DNA of 64,000 nucleotides. Source: Ricinus communis. Taxonomy: Eukaryota > Streptophyta > Magnoliopsida > Malpighiales > Euphorbiaceae. Both the position numbers and the translations under genes were made by a program. The first letter of the stretch is position 1; every line of letters starts with the position of its first letter. Location of the stretch: assembly GCF_019578655.1 (NCBI RefSeq), contig NC_063258.1, forward strand, positions 15,194,802-15,258,801, given 5' to 3'. This document shows, one piece after another, positions 39,601 through 53,204 of this stretch. A model generated the notes under the pieces. It did no database searches. It was not told the origin of the DNA and worked only from the letters and a program-made list of their open reading frames with translations.

Positions 39601-40372
39601 TGTAATTACGGGTCTAAGAAAACAACCTCGTAGAAATATAAATTTTCTAATATGAGAAAACAACCCGTAAGAGGAATATGTTATAAATGTGGCAATGATC
39701 AAATGTCTGAGGATATTTATCAACCGGAGAAAATAAATCATAATTTTGTTATATTTGTGCGTATGAGAAAAAAGCACCTTAAATGGGTTACTTTTAGAAT
39801 ATGAAAAAATAACCTTGTAAAAGTAGTATATTTGTCAATATAAGAAAATAACCTCGTAAAACGTGTATATTTATGAATTTGAGAAAATAACCCCATTATA
39901 GTGCTACTAATTTAACATGAGAAATGATCCTGTAAAAGTGATATATTTATCAATATAAGAAAATAATCCTTAAAACGTGTATATATATGAATATGAGAAG
40001 AAAAACCCCGTGAAGTAGTGTAATTCTGGGTTTAAGAAAACAACATAAATGGAAGGGTAAATTTTTAATATGAGAAAACAACCCCTCAGTATTTATGGAG
40101 TCACGATGAAATAACCCGTAATTCGTATATTTGTGAGTATGAAAAACAACACCTTAAATGGGTTAATTTTATAATATGAGGAAACAATCCCGTAAAACGG
40201 ATATATTTGTCAATATAAGAAATAATCCCATAAAACATGTATATTTAAGAATCTAAGAAAGTAATCCTATAAAATAGTGTAATTACGAGTCTAAGAAAAC
40301 GACCTTGTAGAAAAGTGAATTTTTAATATGAGTAAACAATCCAAGTAAAGAGGATATATTTATAAATATTAA
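27606..40372 (+). repeat. Satellite array, block 3, decaying toward the gap
   Basis: Regular HORs to about 32.5 kb. From there to the gap the monomers show frequent 1-3 base insertions and deletions, lost CCCC runs and partial units (for example 32,600-32,900, 33,560-34,200 and 37,600-38,060), though order is still traceable. The concentration of small indels beside a gap points to uncorrected long-read sequence, though true decay is possible. Confidence 0.9.
38797..40310 (+). repeat. Left copy of a gap-flanking duplication (likely assembly overlap)
   Basis: The same irregular series of monomers recurs at 40,952-42,480. It includes the odd junction 'aggtttatcattataagaaa' (about 38,900 and 41,047), 'cccgtaaatcggagaaaata', 'gcaccttaaatgggttactt' and 'gtgctactaatttaacatga'. 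Differences are mostly single-base indels. Confidence 0.85.
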
Positions 40373-40872
40373 NNNNNNNNNNNNNNNNNNNNNNNNNNNN
40401 NNNNNNNNNNNNNNNNNNNNNNNNNNNNNNNNNNNNNNNNNNNNNNNNNNNNNNNNNNNNNNNNNNNNNNNNNNNNNNNNNNNNNNNNNNNNNNNNNNNN
40501 NNNNNNNNNNNNNNNNNNNNNNNNNNNNNNNNNNNNNNNNNNNNNNNNNNNNNNNNNNNNNNNNNNNNNNNNNNNNNNNNNNNNNNNNNNNNNNNNNNNN
40601 NNNNNNNNNNNNNNNNNNNNNNNNNNNNNNNNNNNNNNNNNNNNNNNNNNNNNNNNNNNNNNNNNNNNNNNNNNNNNNNNNNNNNNNNNNNNNNNNNNNN
40701 NNNNNNNNNNNNNNNNNNNNNNNNNNNNNNNNNNNNNNNNNNNNNNNNNNNNNNNNNNNNNNNNNNNNNNNNNNNNNNNNNNNNNNNNNNNNNNNNNNNN
40801 NNNNNNNNNNNNNNNNNNNNNNNNNNNNNNNNNNNNNNNNNNNNNNNNNNNNNNNNNNNNNNNNNNNNNNNN
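40373..40872. other. Assembly gap, 500 N
   Basis: Exactly 500 undetermined bases, a conventional placeholder length; the true size is unknown and may be negative (overlap). Confidence 1.
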
Positions 40873-40951
40873 TTAAACGTAATTGTAGAAGACAAGCCCA
40901 TAAAAGTGGGTATATTTGGAATGTCGAAAATAACCCCATGGCGTGTATGTT

Positions 40952-42480
40952 GTAGATTTATCAATATAAGAAAATAACCCTGTAAAAGTGGTATATTTAT
41001 CATTATAAAGGAAATAACCACAATAAAATGTGTATATTTATGAATATGAGAAAAAAGGTTTATCATTATAAGAAAATAACTCCGTAAAATGTGTATATTT
41101 ATGAATATGATAAAACAATCCCGTAAAAGTAGTGTATTTGCGAGTTTGAAAGCAGTGACCTCGTAGAATGGGTAAATTTTTCTAATATGAGAAAACAATC
41201 CCGTAAATCGGAGAAAATAACCTTATATGTATAAAACAACGTTAAGTTAATTTACTATAAACTACCCCATAAATGGGTTAATTTTATAATATGAGAAAAC
41301 AACCCCGTAAAGAATTATATTTATCCATATAAGAAAATAATTTAAGTAAAACATATATATTTATAAATTTGAAATGACCCGGAATAGTGCTAATAATTTA
41401 ATATGAGAAAACGACCCCATAAAAATTAGTAAGCTTCTCAATACAAAGTAAGGCCTCATAGAAACATGTATATGTATAAGATGTGAATAAGAGCAACCCC
41501 TTAAAAGTAGTGTAATTGTGGTCTGAGGAAAAGCGACAAGTGAGAAGGGAGATTTTTAATATGAAAGCAACTGTGTCTGGGAATATTTATAAATCGGAGA
41601 AAATAACCGAGGGTACATATATTTGTAGTGTAGAGAAAACAATCCCTTAAATGGGTTAATTTTATAATATGAAAAAGAAATAACCCGTAAAAGTGGTATA
41701 TTTATCAATATAAGAAAATAACCTCGTAAACTTGTATATATATGAATATGAGATAATAATCCCGTAAAAGTATTGTAATTAAGGGTCTAAGAAAAACAAC
41801 CTCGTGAAATATAAATTTTCTAATATGAGAAAACAACTAGTAAGAGGGATATATTTATAAATATTAGCCAACAATCCCGTATCGAGGATATTTATCAACT
41901 GGGAGAAATAAATCCTTAATTTTGTTATATTTGTGCGTATGAGAAAAAAGCACCTTAAATGGGTTACTTTTAGAATATGAAAAATAACCTTGTAAAAAGT
42001 AGTATATTTGTCAATATAAGAAAATAATAACCTCGTAAAGCGTGTATATTTATGAATTTGAAAATAACCCCATTATAGTGCTACTAATTTAACATGAGAA
42101 AATGATCCTGTAAAAGTGATATATTTATCAATATAAGAAAATAATCCCTTAAAGCAGTGTATATATGAATATGAGAAGAAAAAAACCCGAAGTAGAGTAA
42201 TTATGATTAGGTTTAAAAACAACATGTCACGTAGAAGAGATAGAATTTTTTAATATGAGAAAACAACCCCTCTTGATATTTATGGTCGGTAGAAATAACC
42301 CCGTAATTACAGTATATTTGTGAGTATGAAAAACAACACCTTAAATGGGTTAATTTTATAATATGAGGAAACAATCCCGTAAAACAGATATATTTGTCAA
42401 TATAAGAAAATAATCCCATAAAACATGTATATTTAAGAATCACAAGAAAGTAAATCCCATAAAAATGAATTGTAATTACG
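40952..42480 (+). repeat. Right copy of the gap-flanking duplication
   Basis: Partner of 38,797-40,310, offset about 2.16-2.19 kb; the offset grows along the alignment as indels accumulate. Confidence 0.85.
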
Positions 42481-45263
42481 AATTAAAGAAAGCGATCAGT
42501 GAGGTATATTTGCATCCATTACAAAAATAATCTGGTAAAGGTGTATGTTCTGGATCTCATAAAAATACTCCATAAAATAGTAGTATAAATTACGGTTTAA
42601 GAAAATGGCCACCGTAGAAGGGTAAATTTTATAATATGAGAAAACAACTTCCTAAGTGGGATACATTTATAAATATTTGCCAACAACCCCGTAATGCTGG
42701 GATATCTATCAATCAGAGAAAATCACATTGTAATTTTCGTATATTTGTGAGTACGAGAAAAAAGCCCCTTAAATGGGTTAATTTTATAATATGAGAAAAC
42801 AACCTCGTAAAAGAGGTATATTTGTCAATATAAAAAAATAATCACGTAAAAAGTGTATATTTATGAATTTGAGAAAACAACCCCGTAATAGTGCTAATAA
42901 TTTAATATGAGAAAACGAACCTGTAAAAGTGGTATATTTATAAATATTAGCCAATAACCCCGTATTATAGGAATATTTATCAATCGGAGAAAATAACCCT
43001 ATAATTTTGATATATTTGTGAGTTTTAGGAAACAACCCCTTGAATGGGTTAATTTTATAATATGAGAAAACAACTCCGTAAAATGTGTGTATTTATGTGA
43101 AAGGTGTATATAATACGATTAATTTTGGTGCATTTATGAGTATGAGAAAACAACCCCTTAAATGGGTTAATTTTATAATATAAGAGAACAACCTCGTAAA
43201 AGGGGTATATTTATCAATCAGAGAAAATAACCCTGTAAAAGTGGTATATTTATCAATATAAGAAAATAACCCCGTAAAATATGTATATCTATGAATATGA
43301 GAAAGCAACACCGTAAAAGTAGTGTAATTGCGAGTCTGAGAAAACAACATCGTAGAAGGGATAAATTTTTTAATATGAAAAAGCAACCCTGTAGTACGGG
43401 GATATTTATTAATCGCAACAAATAACCCCGTAATTTTTGTATATTTGTGAGTATGATAAAACAACCCCTTAAATGGGTTAATTTTATAATATGAGAAAAT
43501 AACCCTGTAAAAGGGGAATATTTGTCAATATAAGAAAATAACCCTATAAATGTGGTATATATATCAATATAAGAAAATAACTCCGTAAAACGTGTATATT
43601 TATGAATATGGAAAGTAACCCCGTAAAAGTAGTGTAATTGCGAGTCTGAGAAAACAGCATCGTAGAAGGGGTAAATTTTTTAATAAGAGAAAACAACACC
43701 GTAATACGGGAATATTTATCAATTGTAGAAAATAACCCTGTAAGTTTGATATATTTGTGAATATGAGAAAACAACTCTTTAAATGGGTTAATTTTATAAT
43801 GTGAAAAAACAACCCCGTAAAAGGAGATATAAGAAAATAACTCTGTAAAACGTTTGTATATATGAATTTGAGAAAACAACCCCAGAATAGTGCTAATAAT
43901 ATAATATGAGAAACGACCCCGTTAAAGTCGTATATTTCTCAATATTAGAAAATAACACCCGTAAAACGTTTAAATTTATGAATCTAAAAAAATAACTCCG
44001 TAAAAGTAGTGTAATTGCGGATCTGAAAAAACAGCCTCATAGAAGGGATAAATTTTTTAATCTGGAAAAATAACCCCGTAAGAGGGGTATGTTTATAAAT
44101 ATTAGAAAACAACCCCGAAATACGACGATTTTAATCAATCGGAGAAGAGGACCCCGTAATTTTTATATGTTTGTGAGTATAAGAAAACAACCACTTAAAT
44201 GGACTAATTCTATAATATGAGAAAACAACCCCGTAAAAGGGGCATATTTATCAATATAAGATAATAACCTCGTAGAAGGGGTGAGTTTTTTAATATTAGA
44301 AAATAACCCCGTAAGAGGGGTATATTTATAAATATTAGAAAATAGCCCCGTAATACGGTAATGTTCATGAATATGATGAAATAACCCTGTAATTGTGGTA
44401 TATTTGTGAGCATGAGAAAACAACCCCTTAAATGGGTTAATTTTATAGTATGAGAAAACAACCCTATAAATGGGGTATATTTATCAATATAAGAAAAGAA
44501 CCCCGTAGAACATATATATTAATGAATTTGAAAAAATAACCCTATAATAATACTAATAATATAATATGAGAAAATGACCCCGTAAAAGTAGTATATTTAT
44601 CAATATAAGGAATAACTTCGTAAAACGTGTATATTTATGAATATGAAAAAATAACCCCGTAAAAGTAATATAATTACGAGTCCTAGAAAACAACCTCATA
44701 GAAGAGGTAAATATTTTAATGTGGGAAAATAACCCATGACAGTGGTATATTTATAAATATTAGAAAATAGCCCCGTAATACATGATGTTTATGAACATGA
44801 TGAAATAACCTCGTAATTGTGGTATATTTGTGAGTATGAGAAAACAACCTCTTAAATGGATTAATTTTATAATATGAGAAAACAAACCGTAAAAGGGGTA
44901 TATTTGTCGATATAAGAAAATATCCCTATAAAACGTGCATATTTATGAATTTGAGAAAACAACTCCCAAATAGTGGTAATAATTTAATATGAGAAAACGA
45001 CTCCGTAAAAGTGGTATATTTATCAATATAAGAAAATAACACCATAAGACGTGTATATTTATGAATATGAGAAAATAACTGCGTAAAAGTAGTGTAATTA
45101 CGAGTATTAGAAAACAGCCTTGGAGAAAGAGTAAATCTTTTAATAAGAGAAGACAACCCCCTTATACTGGGCAATTTATCAAACAGAGAAAATAACCCGT
45201 AATTTTGGTATATTTGTGATCATGAGAAAACAACTCCTTAAATGAGTTAATTTTATAATATGG

Positions 45264-45689
45264 GAAAACAACCTCGTAAAAGGGGTATATTTGTCGATAT
45301 AAGAAAATAATCCCGTAAAACCTGTATATTTATGAATTTGAGAAAACAACCTCCTAATAGTGCTAATAATTTAATATGAGAAAACGACTTGTAAAAGTGG
45401 TATATTTCTCTATATAAGAAAATAACCCCGTAAAACGTATATATTTTTGAATATGAGAAAACAACCCCGTAAAAGTAGTGTAATTGCGAGTCTGAGAAAA
45501 CAGCCTTGTAGAAGAGGTAGATTTTTTAATATGAGAAAACAATCCCGTAAAAGGGATATATTTATAAATATTAGAAAAGAATCCCGTAATACAGGAATAT
45601 TTATGAATATGAGAAAATAACTCCGTAATTTTGGTATATTTGTGAGTATGAGAAAACAATCCCTTAAATGGGTTAATTTTATAATATGA
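45264..45689 (+). repeat. Reference 11-monomer higher-order repeat copy (426 bp)
   Basis: Reads U1 through U11 in order without loss; U4 is one base short (38 bp), giving 426 rather than 427 bp. A second full 11-unit copy follows the right end of the complete element (starting about 60,777), so the order holds across at least 15 kb. Confidence 0.93.
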
Positions 45690-46237
45690 GAAAACAACCC
45701 CGTAAAACGGGTATATTTATTGATATAAGAAAATAACCCCATAAAATCATGTAAAACGTGTATATTTATAAATTTGAGAAAATAACCATTAAAAGTGGTG
45801 TAATTACGAGTCTGAGAAAATAACTACGTAGAAGGGCTAAATTTTTAATATGAGAAAACAACCCCGTAATACGGGATATTAATCAATCGAAATAATAACC
45901 CATTAATTTTGGTAAATTAGTGTGTATGAGAAAACAACCCCTTAAATGGGTTAATTTTATAATATGAGAAAACAACCTCGTAAAAGGGGTATATTTGTTG
46001 ATATAAGAACATAATCCCGTAAAATGTGTATATTTATAAATTTGAGTAAACAACCTCATAATAGTGGTAATAATTATGATAAAACGACCCCGTTAAAGTG
46101 GTATATTTATCAATATAAAAAATAACCCTGTAAAACCTGTATATTTATGAATCTGAAAAATAACCCCATAAAAGTAGTGTAATTGAGAGTCTGACAACAC
46201 CGTAATTTTTGTATGTTTGTGAGTATGAGAAAAGAAC

Positions 46238-46242
46238 CTCTT
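46238..46242. repeat. Target-site duplication (left) of solo LTR 2
   Basis: CTCTT here is repeated exactly at 48,259-48,263; removing the LTR restores a U11 monomer. Confidence 0.95.
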
Positions 46243-48258
46243 TGTAATACCCCGAATTTTTTATATATATTTAATAATGAGTTTTTATTTAAGTTAATTT
46301 TAGCTTCATTATTGTTGGGTTTAATTTGAAATGATTTAATGAAAAATTTAATATTAATCAAATAAATGAGTTATTTTCTATACCCAATTAGTTTGAAATT
46401 TTAAGAAATTATTCAAGTAAAATTATATATCGGAAAATTTTGGAAGAAATTATAAAGGATGTTTTTTATAAAAGAATTTTGGGAGAATTGGTATTATAAT
46501 TGATTAGTAGTATTAAATTTTAAGTTGGAAATTGATTATTTAATTTAATTATGTGTTAGGACTAAATTGGAAATTTATTTTGGTATAAGGGTTAAAAGTA
46601 TAATGTTATTTTTATGGGGATTTAATGGAAATTTGTGAGTTTGGTATTTTTGTAAATAAATATGTCGGTCAGGGGTATTTTTATAATTGTGTATTTTCAG
46701 TAATTCTAATTTGGCCCAAATTAAATAGTTAAGGGCTTAATTGAAAGGCTAAAGGAAAGTTTGGGGATTAAATTAGAATTCTGCGGGATGAAATTGTAAG
46801 TAATTAAGCAAGTTGAGGGACCAAATTGTAATAAGGAAAAGTTCAGGGGTCAAATGTCCATATTGAAAGGAATGGAAATCGGGGAAGAAATGAGGAGGAG
46901 AGAGAAAAAGCGGGCGCCGCGCGAGAAGAAGGAGGAGGCCGGGTCTGCGTCGTCGGTAGGTGGCCGGCCGGCAGGCGTCGGCGGCGCTGCGCAGCAGCAA
47001 TGATGGCGTGGTAGCGGAATCGCGGCGTGTGGCCGGCTTCCGAGCGTCGTTCGGCCGATCTCGATGGCGATCAGCTCCCTTGGAGAGAGCTTCCTTTGGC
47101 GGCTGGCGCTCGGTTTGGTGGAGGAGAGTTCCGTGAAGTGGAGGCAGCCGCGTTTTGGGCTTTTCCAGCAAGCTCCGGCGGAGGATGGACGATCGGAGGA
47201 CGTATCCCGACTCTCCTCTGCTCAAGCTTCGCGATGGCACTGGTTTCGTGGCGATCGGGCTTCGTTTGCAAATCGACGGTCGAGATCGTCCGCAAATCTC
47301 TCCGGATGATTGGGTATCAGATCGGAAAATTGGAAGCGGGGATCGTCATCAGCGCGTTGTTGTAAGTCCGATGGTGTGTTCGGATCGTTGATCGGACTCC
47401 GGCGGCTGGAGGCGAGTCGATGAGGATTTGTTTGCCCTGATCGAGCATTGCTCTCTGGGCTGAGTTCAGTTGATTGCCGGATTTAAGGTCCCTGATCGAG
47501 CTTGCTCTCTAGGCGCCGGCTTATTTGGAATTCAAGTGTTCAGGCTGGAGGTAAGGACCCTGATCGAGCTTGCTCTCTGGGCGCCAGACCTGTTGGATTA
47601 AGAGAGCCGAAAGGCTATTAGAATTTGGGGTTAGGGTTCTACTGAGCCACTCGTCCCGTAAAAGTAAAAAATATATATTTTTATTTATTTATTTATTAAT
47701 TTATTTTTTTATTAATTTATTATGGTATGATTATAATATGGATTGTATTTACGTGCATGGTTGATGTTTTGATTCGAATGATTAATATTTTATGTGAAGG
47801 AAATAGTAGGGTATGATTATAGTATGGTTTGATATCTGATTTGAATAATCTATATTTTCCGAGAAGAAGCAATAGTCCCTAGATTATTTGATTTTAACTC
47901 ACTCTCGAGACCCATGGGTCTCATTTTTACTATTTTCGGATTCTTGTTGTTAGTTCTCTTGCGACTCTTATTCAAGAATCCACCTTCATCATCGGGTGAT
48001 GTATTTGATTTGGTATGTAAATTGGTAAATCTTAGATTCTCCGCGGTAGTAATAATAGATGTATCGTTGTAAATTTCCGAGCCTGTCCGCCTTAGTTTTT
48101 CCGGTAGGCCAAGTAATTTTGTAAAGTGTAACTATTAAGATAAATTGTGGCTTTAATAATATTAATTTGAGATGAGATTTGTTTAAATCAGTGAGTGTCG
48201 AGGGCTTACTACGGGTTTCGGTGGCCTTAAGCCTACCCATTCAGGTGGGGTCGTGACA
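46243..48258 (+). mobile_element. Solo LTR 2 (chromovirus), internally deleted
   Basis: 2,016 bp, TGTAATACCCCGAAT to GGGGTCGTGACA, with a perfect 5-bp duplication and no internal region. Its sequence is very close to the LTRs of the element at 53,210-60,651. About 0.85 kb is missing near 47,420 compared with solo LTR 1 (the part at about 17,655-18,515 there), and about 25 bp near the 3' end. It keeps the GC-rich island (about 46,900-47,400) and three 'gagc(at)tgctctctggg'-type motifs at 47,440-47,590. Frames in the GC-rich part are not genes. Confidence 0.93.
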
Positions 48259-48438
48259 CTCTTGAATGGTTGAATTTTATAATATGAGAAAACAACCTTG
48301 TAAAAGGGGTTTATTTATCCATATAAGAAAATAACCCTATAAAACGTGTATATTTTTAAATTTGACAAAACAACCCCATAATAGTGCTAATAAGTTAATA
48401 TGAGAAAACAACCCCGTAAAAGTGGTATTTTTATCAAT

Positions 48439-48580
48439 GTAAGAAAATAGCTCCGTAAAATGTGTATATTTATGAATCCGAGAAAACAATCCCGTAAAAG
48501 TAGTGTAATGTAAGAAAATAGCTCCGTAAAATGTGTATATTTATGAATCCGAGAAAACAATCCCGTAAAAGTAGTGTAAT
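48439..48580 (+). repeat. 71-bp tandem duplication, out of monomer register
   Basis: The run from 'gtaagaaaatagctccgtaa' through 'aaagtagtgtaat' occurs twice in a row. At 71 bp it is shorter than two monomers (78 bp), so the exchange truncated a U6 unit. Confidence 0.85.
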
Positions 48581-50087
48581 TGCGAGTTTGAGAAAACATT
48601 CTCGTAGAATGGGAAAATTTCTTAATATGAGAAAACAACCTCGTAGAAGGGGAAAATTTTTTAATATGAGAAAACAACCTCGTAATACGATGATATTTAT
48701 CAATAAAAAATATAACCCCGTAACTATGGTATTTTTATGAGTATGAGAAAACAACCCCTTAAATGGGTTAATTTTATAATATGATAAAACAACCCCGTAA
48801 AAGGGGTATATTTGTTGATATAAGAAAATAACCTCGTAAAATGTGTAAATCTATGAATTTGAGAAGACAATCCCATAATAGTGCTAATAATTTAATATGA
48901 GAAAACGACCCCGTAAAAGTGGTATTTTTATCAATATAAGAAAATAACTACGTAAAACGTGTATATTTATGAATCTCACAAAACAATCCCGTAAAAGTAG
49001 TGTAATTGTGAGTCTAAGAAAACAGCCTCGTAGAATGGGTAAATTTTTTAATATGATAAAACAGCCTCATAGAAGGAGTAAATTTTTTAATATGTGGAAA
49101 CAACCCTGTAATATGGGGATATTTATTAATCTGAGGAAATAACCCCGTAATTATGGTATATTTGTGAGTATGAAAAAACAACCCCTAAAATGGGTAAATA
49201 TTATAATATGAGAAAACAGCCCAGTAGAAGTGGTATATTTTTCCATATAAGAAAATAACCCTATAAAACGTGTATATTTATGAATCTGAGAAAACAACCT
49301 CGTACAAGTTTTATAATTGCAAGTCTAAGAAAATAACCTCGTAGAGGTGTGTATAAATATTAAAAAATAATCCCGTAATATGGGAATATTTATCAGTCAG
49401 AGAAAATAACCCCGTAATCTTGGTATATTTGTGAGTATGAGAAAACAACCACTTAAATGGGTTAATTTTATAATATGAGAAAACAATTCCGTATATAAGA
49501 AAATAATCTCATAAAACGTGTTTATTTATGAATCTGAAAAAGCAACCCCGTAAAAATAGTGTAATTGCGAGTCTAAGAGAACAGCCTGGTAGTAGGAGTA
49601 AATTTATTAATATGAGAAAACAAACCCGTAAGAGGGGTATATTTATAAATATTAGAAAACAACCCCGTAACGCGGGGATATTTATCAATCGAAGAAAATA
49701 ACCCCGTAATCTTGGTATATTTTTTAGTATGAGAAAAAAACTCCTCAAAAGAGTTAATTTTATAATATGAGAAAACAACCCCGTAAAAGAGGTATATTTG
49801 CCAATATGAGAAAATAACCCTGTAATCATGGTATATTTGTGAGTATGAGAAAATAACCCCTTAAATGGGTGACTTTTATAATATTAGAAAACAATCCCGT
49901 AAAAGGGGTAGATTTTTCGATATAAGAAAATAACCCCATGAAATGTGTATATTTATGAATCTGAGAAAACAACCTCGTAAAAGTAGTGTAATTACGAGTC
50001 GGAGAAAAAAGCCTTGTAAAAGGGGTAAATTTTTTAATACAAGAAAACAACCCCGTAAGAGGGGTATATTTATAAATATTAGAAAAC

Positions 50088-50243
50088 AACCCCGTAATAC
50101 GGGGATATTTATCAATCGGAGAAAATACCTCCGTAATTTTGGTATATTTGTGAGTATGAGAAAACAACCCCGTAATACGGGGATATTTATCAATCGGAGA
50201 AAATACCTCCGTAATTTTGGTATATTTGTGAGTATGAGAAAAC
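50088..50243 (+). repeat. 78-bp tandem duplication of the U9-U10 pair
   Basis: Two back-to-back copies of U9 plus U10, sharing the private variant 'aaaatacctccgtaatttt'. The length is exactly two monomers, a very recent in-register exchange. Confidence 0.9.
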
Positions 50244-53204
50244 AACCCCTTAAATGTGCTAATTTTATAATATGAGAAAATAACCCGTAAAAGGGGTAAA
50301 TTTTTCAATATAAGAAAATAATCCCGTAAAAATGTGTCTCTTTATAAATTTGAGAAAATAACCCCAGAATAATGCTAACAATTTAATAAGAGAAAACAAC
50401 CCCGTGAAAGTGGTATATTTTCTATATAAGAAAATAATCCCGTAACATGGGGATATTTATCAATCGAAGAAAATAACCTCGTAATCTTGGTATATTTTTT
50501 AGTATGAGAAAAAAACTCCTCAAAAGAGTTAATTTTATAATATGAGAAAACAACCCTGTAAAAGGGGTATATTTGTCAATATGAGAAAATAAACCTGTAA
50601 AACGTGTTTATTTATGAATTTGAGAAAACAACCCTGTAATATTGCTAATAATTTAATATGAGAAAACGACCCCATAAAAGTGCTATATTTATCAATATAA
50701 GAAAATAATCCCGTAAAGCATGTATATTTATAAATCGGAGAAAACAACCCCGTAAAAGTAATGTAATTGCGAGTCTAAGAAAACAGCGTCGTAGAAAGGG
50801 TAAATTTTTTAATATGAGAAAACAAGCCCATAAGAGGGGTATATTTTTAAATATTAGAAACCAACCCTGTAACATTAGGATATTTATCAATCGGAGAAAA
50901 TAACTCTGTAATTGTTGTATATTTGTGAGTATAAGAAAACAACCCCTTAAATGGGATAATTTTATAATATGAGAAAACAACTTCGTAAAAGGGGTATATT
51001 TGTCAATATAAGAAAATAACCCCATAAAACATATGTATTTATGAATCTAAGAAAACAACCCCGTAAAAGTAGTGTAATTGTAGTCAAGAAAACGACGTAG
51101 AAGGTAAATTTTTAATATGAGAAAACAACCCGTAATAGAAGTATATTTATGAGTATTAGAAAACAACCCCGTAACATGGGGATATTTATCAATTGGAGAA
51201 AATAACCCCGTAAAACATGTATATTTATGAATCTAAAAAAACAGCCCCGTAAAACATGTATATTTATGAATCTAAGAAAACAACCATGTAAAAGTAGTGT
51301 AATTGCGAGTCAAAGAAAACAGCATCGTAGAACGGGTAAATTTTTTAATATGAGAAAACAACCTCGTAAGAGGAGTATATTTATAAATATTAGAAAACAA
51401 CCCTGTAATTCGGTGATATTTATGATTATGAGGAAATAACCCCGTAATTATGGTATATTTGTGAGTAAGAGAAAACAACCCCTTATATAGATTAATTTTA
51501 TAATATAAGAAAACAACCCCGTAAAATGGGTATATTTATCAATATAAGAAAATAACCCCATAAAACATGTATATCTATGAATTAGAGAAAACAACCCCAT
51601 AATAGTGCTAATAATTTAATATGAGAAAGGGACCTTTTGAAAGTGGTATATTTATCAATATAAGAAAATAACCTCATAAAACGTGTATATTTATGTACAT
51701 AAGAAAACAACCCCGTAAGAGGGATATATTTATAAATATTAGAAAACAACCCCGTAATACATAGATATTTATCAATCGAAGAAAATAACCCTATCATTTT
51801 GGTACATTTGTGAGTATGAGAAAACAACGCCTTAAATGGGTTAATTTTATAATATGAGAAAACAACCCCGTAAAAAGGGTATATTTGTCAATATATGAAA
51901 ATAATCCAGTAAAACATGTACATTTATAAATTTGAGAAAACAACCCCATAATAGTACTAATAATTTAATATAAGAAAATGACCCTGTAAAAGTGGTATAT
52001 TTATTAATATAAGAAAATAACCCCATAAAACGGGTATATTTACGAATCTGAGAAAACAATCCCATAAAAATAGTGTAATTGTGAGTCTAAGAAAATAGCA
52101 TCGTAGAAGGGGTAAATTTTTTAATATGAAAAAACAACCTCGTAAAAGGGGTATATTTATAAATATTAGAAAACAACCCTGTAATACGGGGATATTTATC
52201 AATCAGAGAAAATAATCCCGTAATTGTGGTATATTTGTGAGTATGAGAAAACACCCCTTAAATGGGTTAATTTTATAATATGATAAAAAAATCCTGTAAA
52301 AGGGGTATATTTGTCAATATTTAAAAATAATCCCGTAAAACGTGTATATTAATGAATTTGAGAAAACAACCCTATAATACTGCTAATAATTTAATATGAG
52401 AAAATGACCCCGTAAAAGTCGTGTAATTGCGAGGCTCAGAAAACAGCCTCGTAGAAGGGATAAATTTTTTAAGGTGAAAAAATAACCCCGTAAGAGGGGT
52501 ATATTTATAAATATTAAAAGACAACCCCGTAATACAAGGATATTTATCAATCGGAGAAAATAACCCTATAAACTTGCTATATTTTTAAGTATGAGAAAAA
52601 AAACCCCTCAAAAGGGCTAATTTTATAATATGAGAAAACAATTCCGTAAAGGGGTATATTTGTCAATATAAGAAAATAATCCCATAAAGCGTGGACATTT
52701 ATGAATTTGAGAAAACAACCCCATAATAGTGCTAATAATTTAATATGAGAAAACGACTCGTAAAAGTGGTATATTTATCAATATAAGAAAATAACCTCCT
52801 AAAACATGTATATTTATGAATCTGAGAATACAACCCCCGTAAAAGTAGTGTAATTGCGAGTCTAAGAAAATAAAATCGTAGAAGGGGTAAAATTTTTAAT
52901 ATGAGAAAACAACCCCGTAAAAGGGGTATATTTATAAATATTAGAAAATAACCCTATAATACAGTGATATTTATGAATATGACGAAATAACCCCGTAACT
53001 GTGGTGTATTTGTGAGTATTAGAAAACGCCCCCTTAAATGGGTTAATTTTATAATATGAGAAAAGAACCCCGTAAAAGGAGTATATTTGTCAACATAAGA
53101 AAATAATTCTATAAAACGTGTAATTGTGAGACTAAAAGAATAACCTCGTAGTATGGGTAAATCTTTTAATTTGAGAAAACAACCCTGTAAGAGGGGTATA
53201 TTTA

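Larger units (their letters stand above)
40873..46242 (+). repeat. Satellite array, block 4
   Basis: Indel-rich from the gap to about 42.7 kb, then regular again. It holds the clean 11-unit HOR at 45,264-45,689. Confidence 0.93.
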
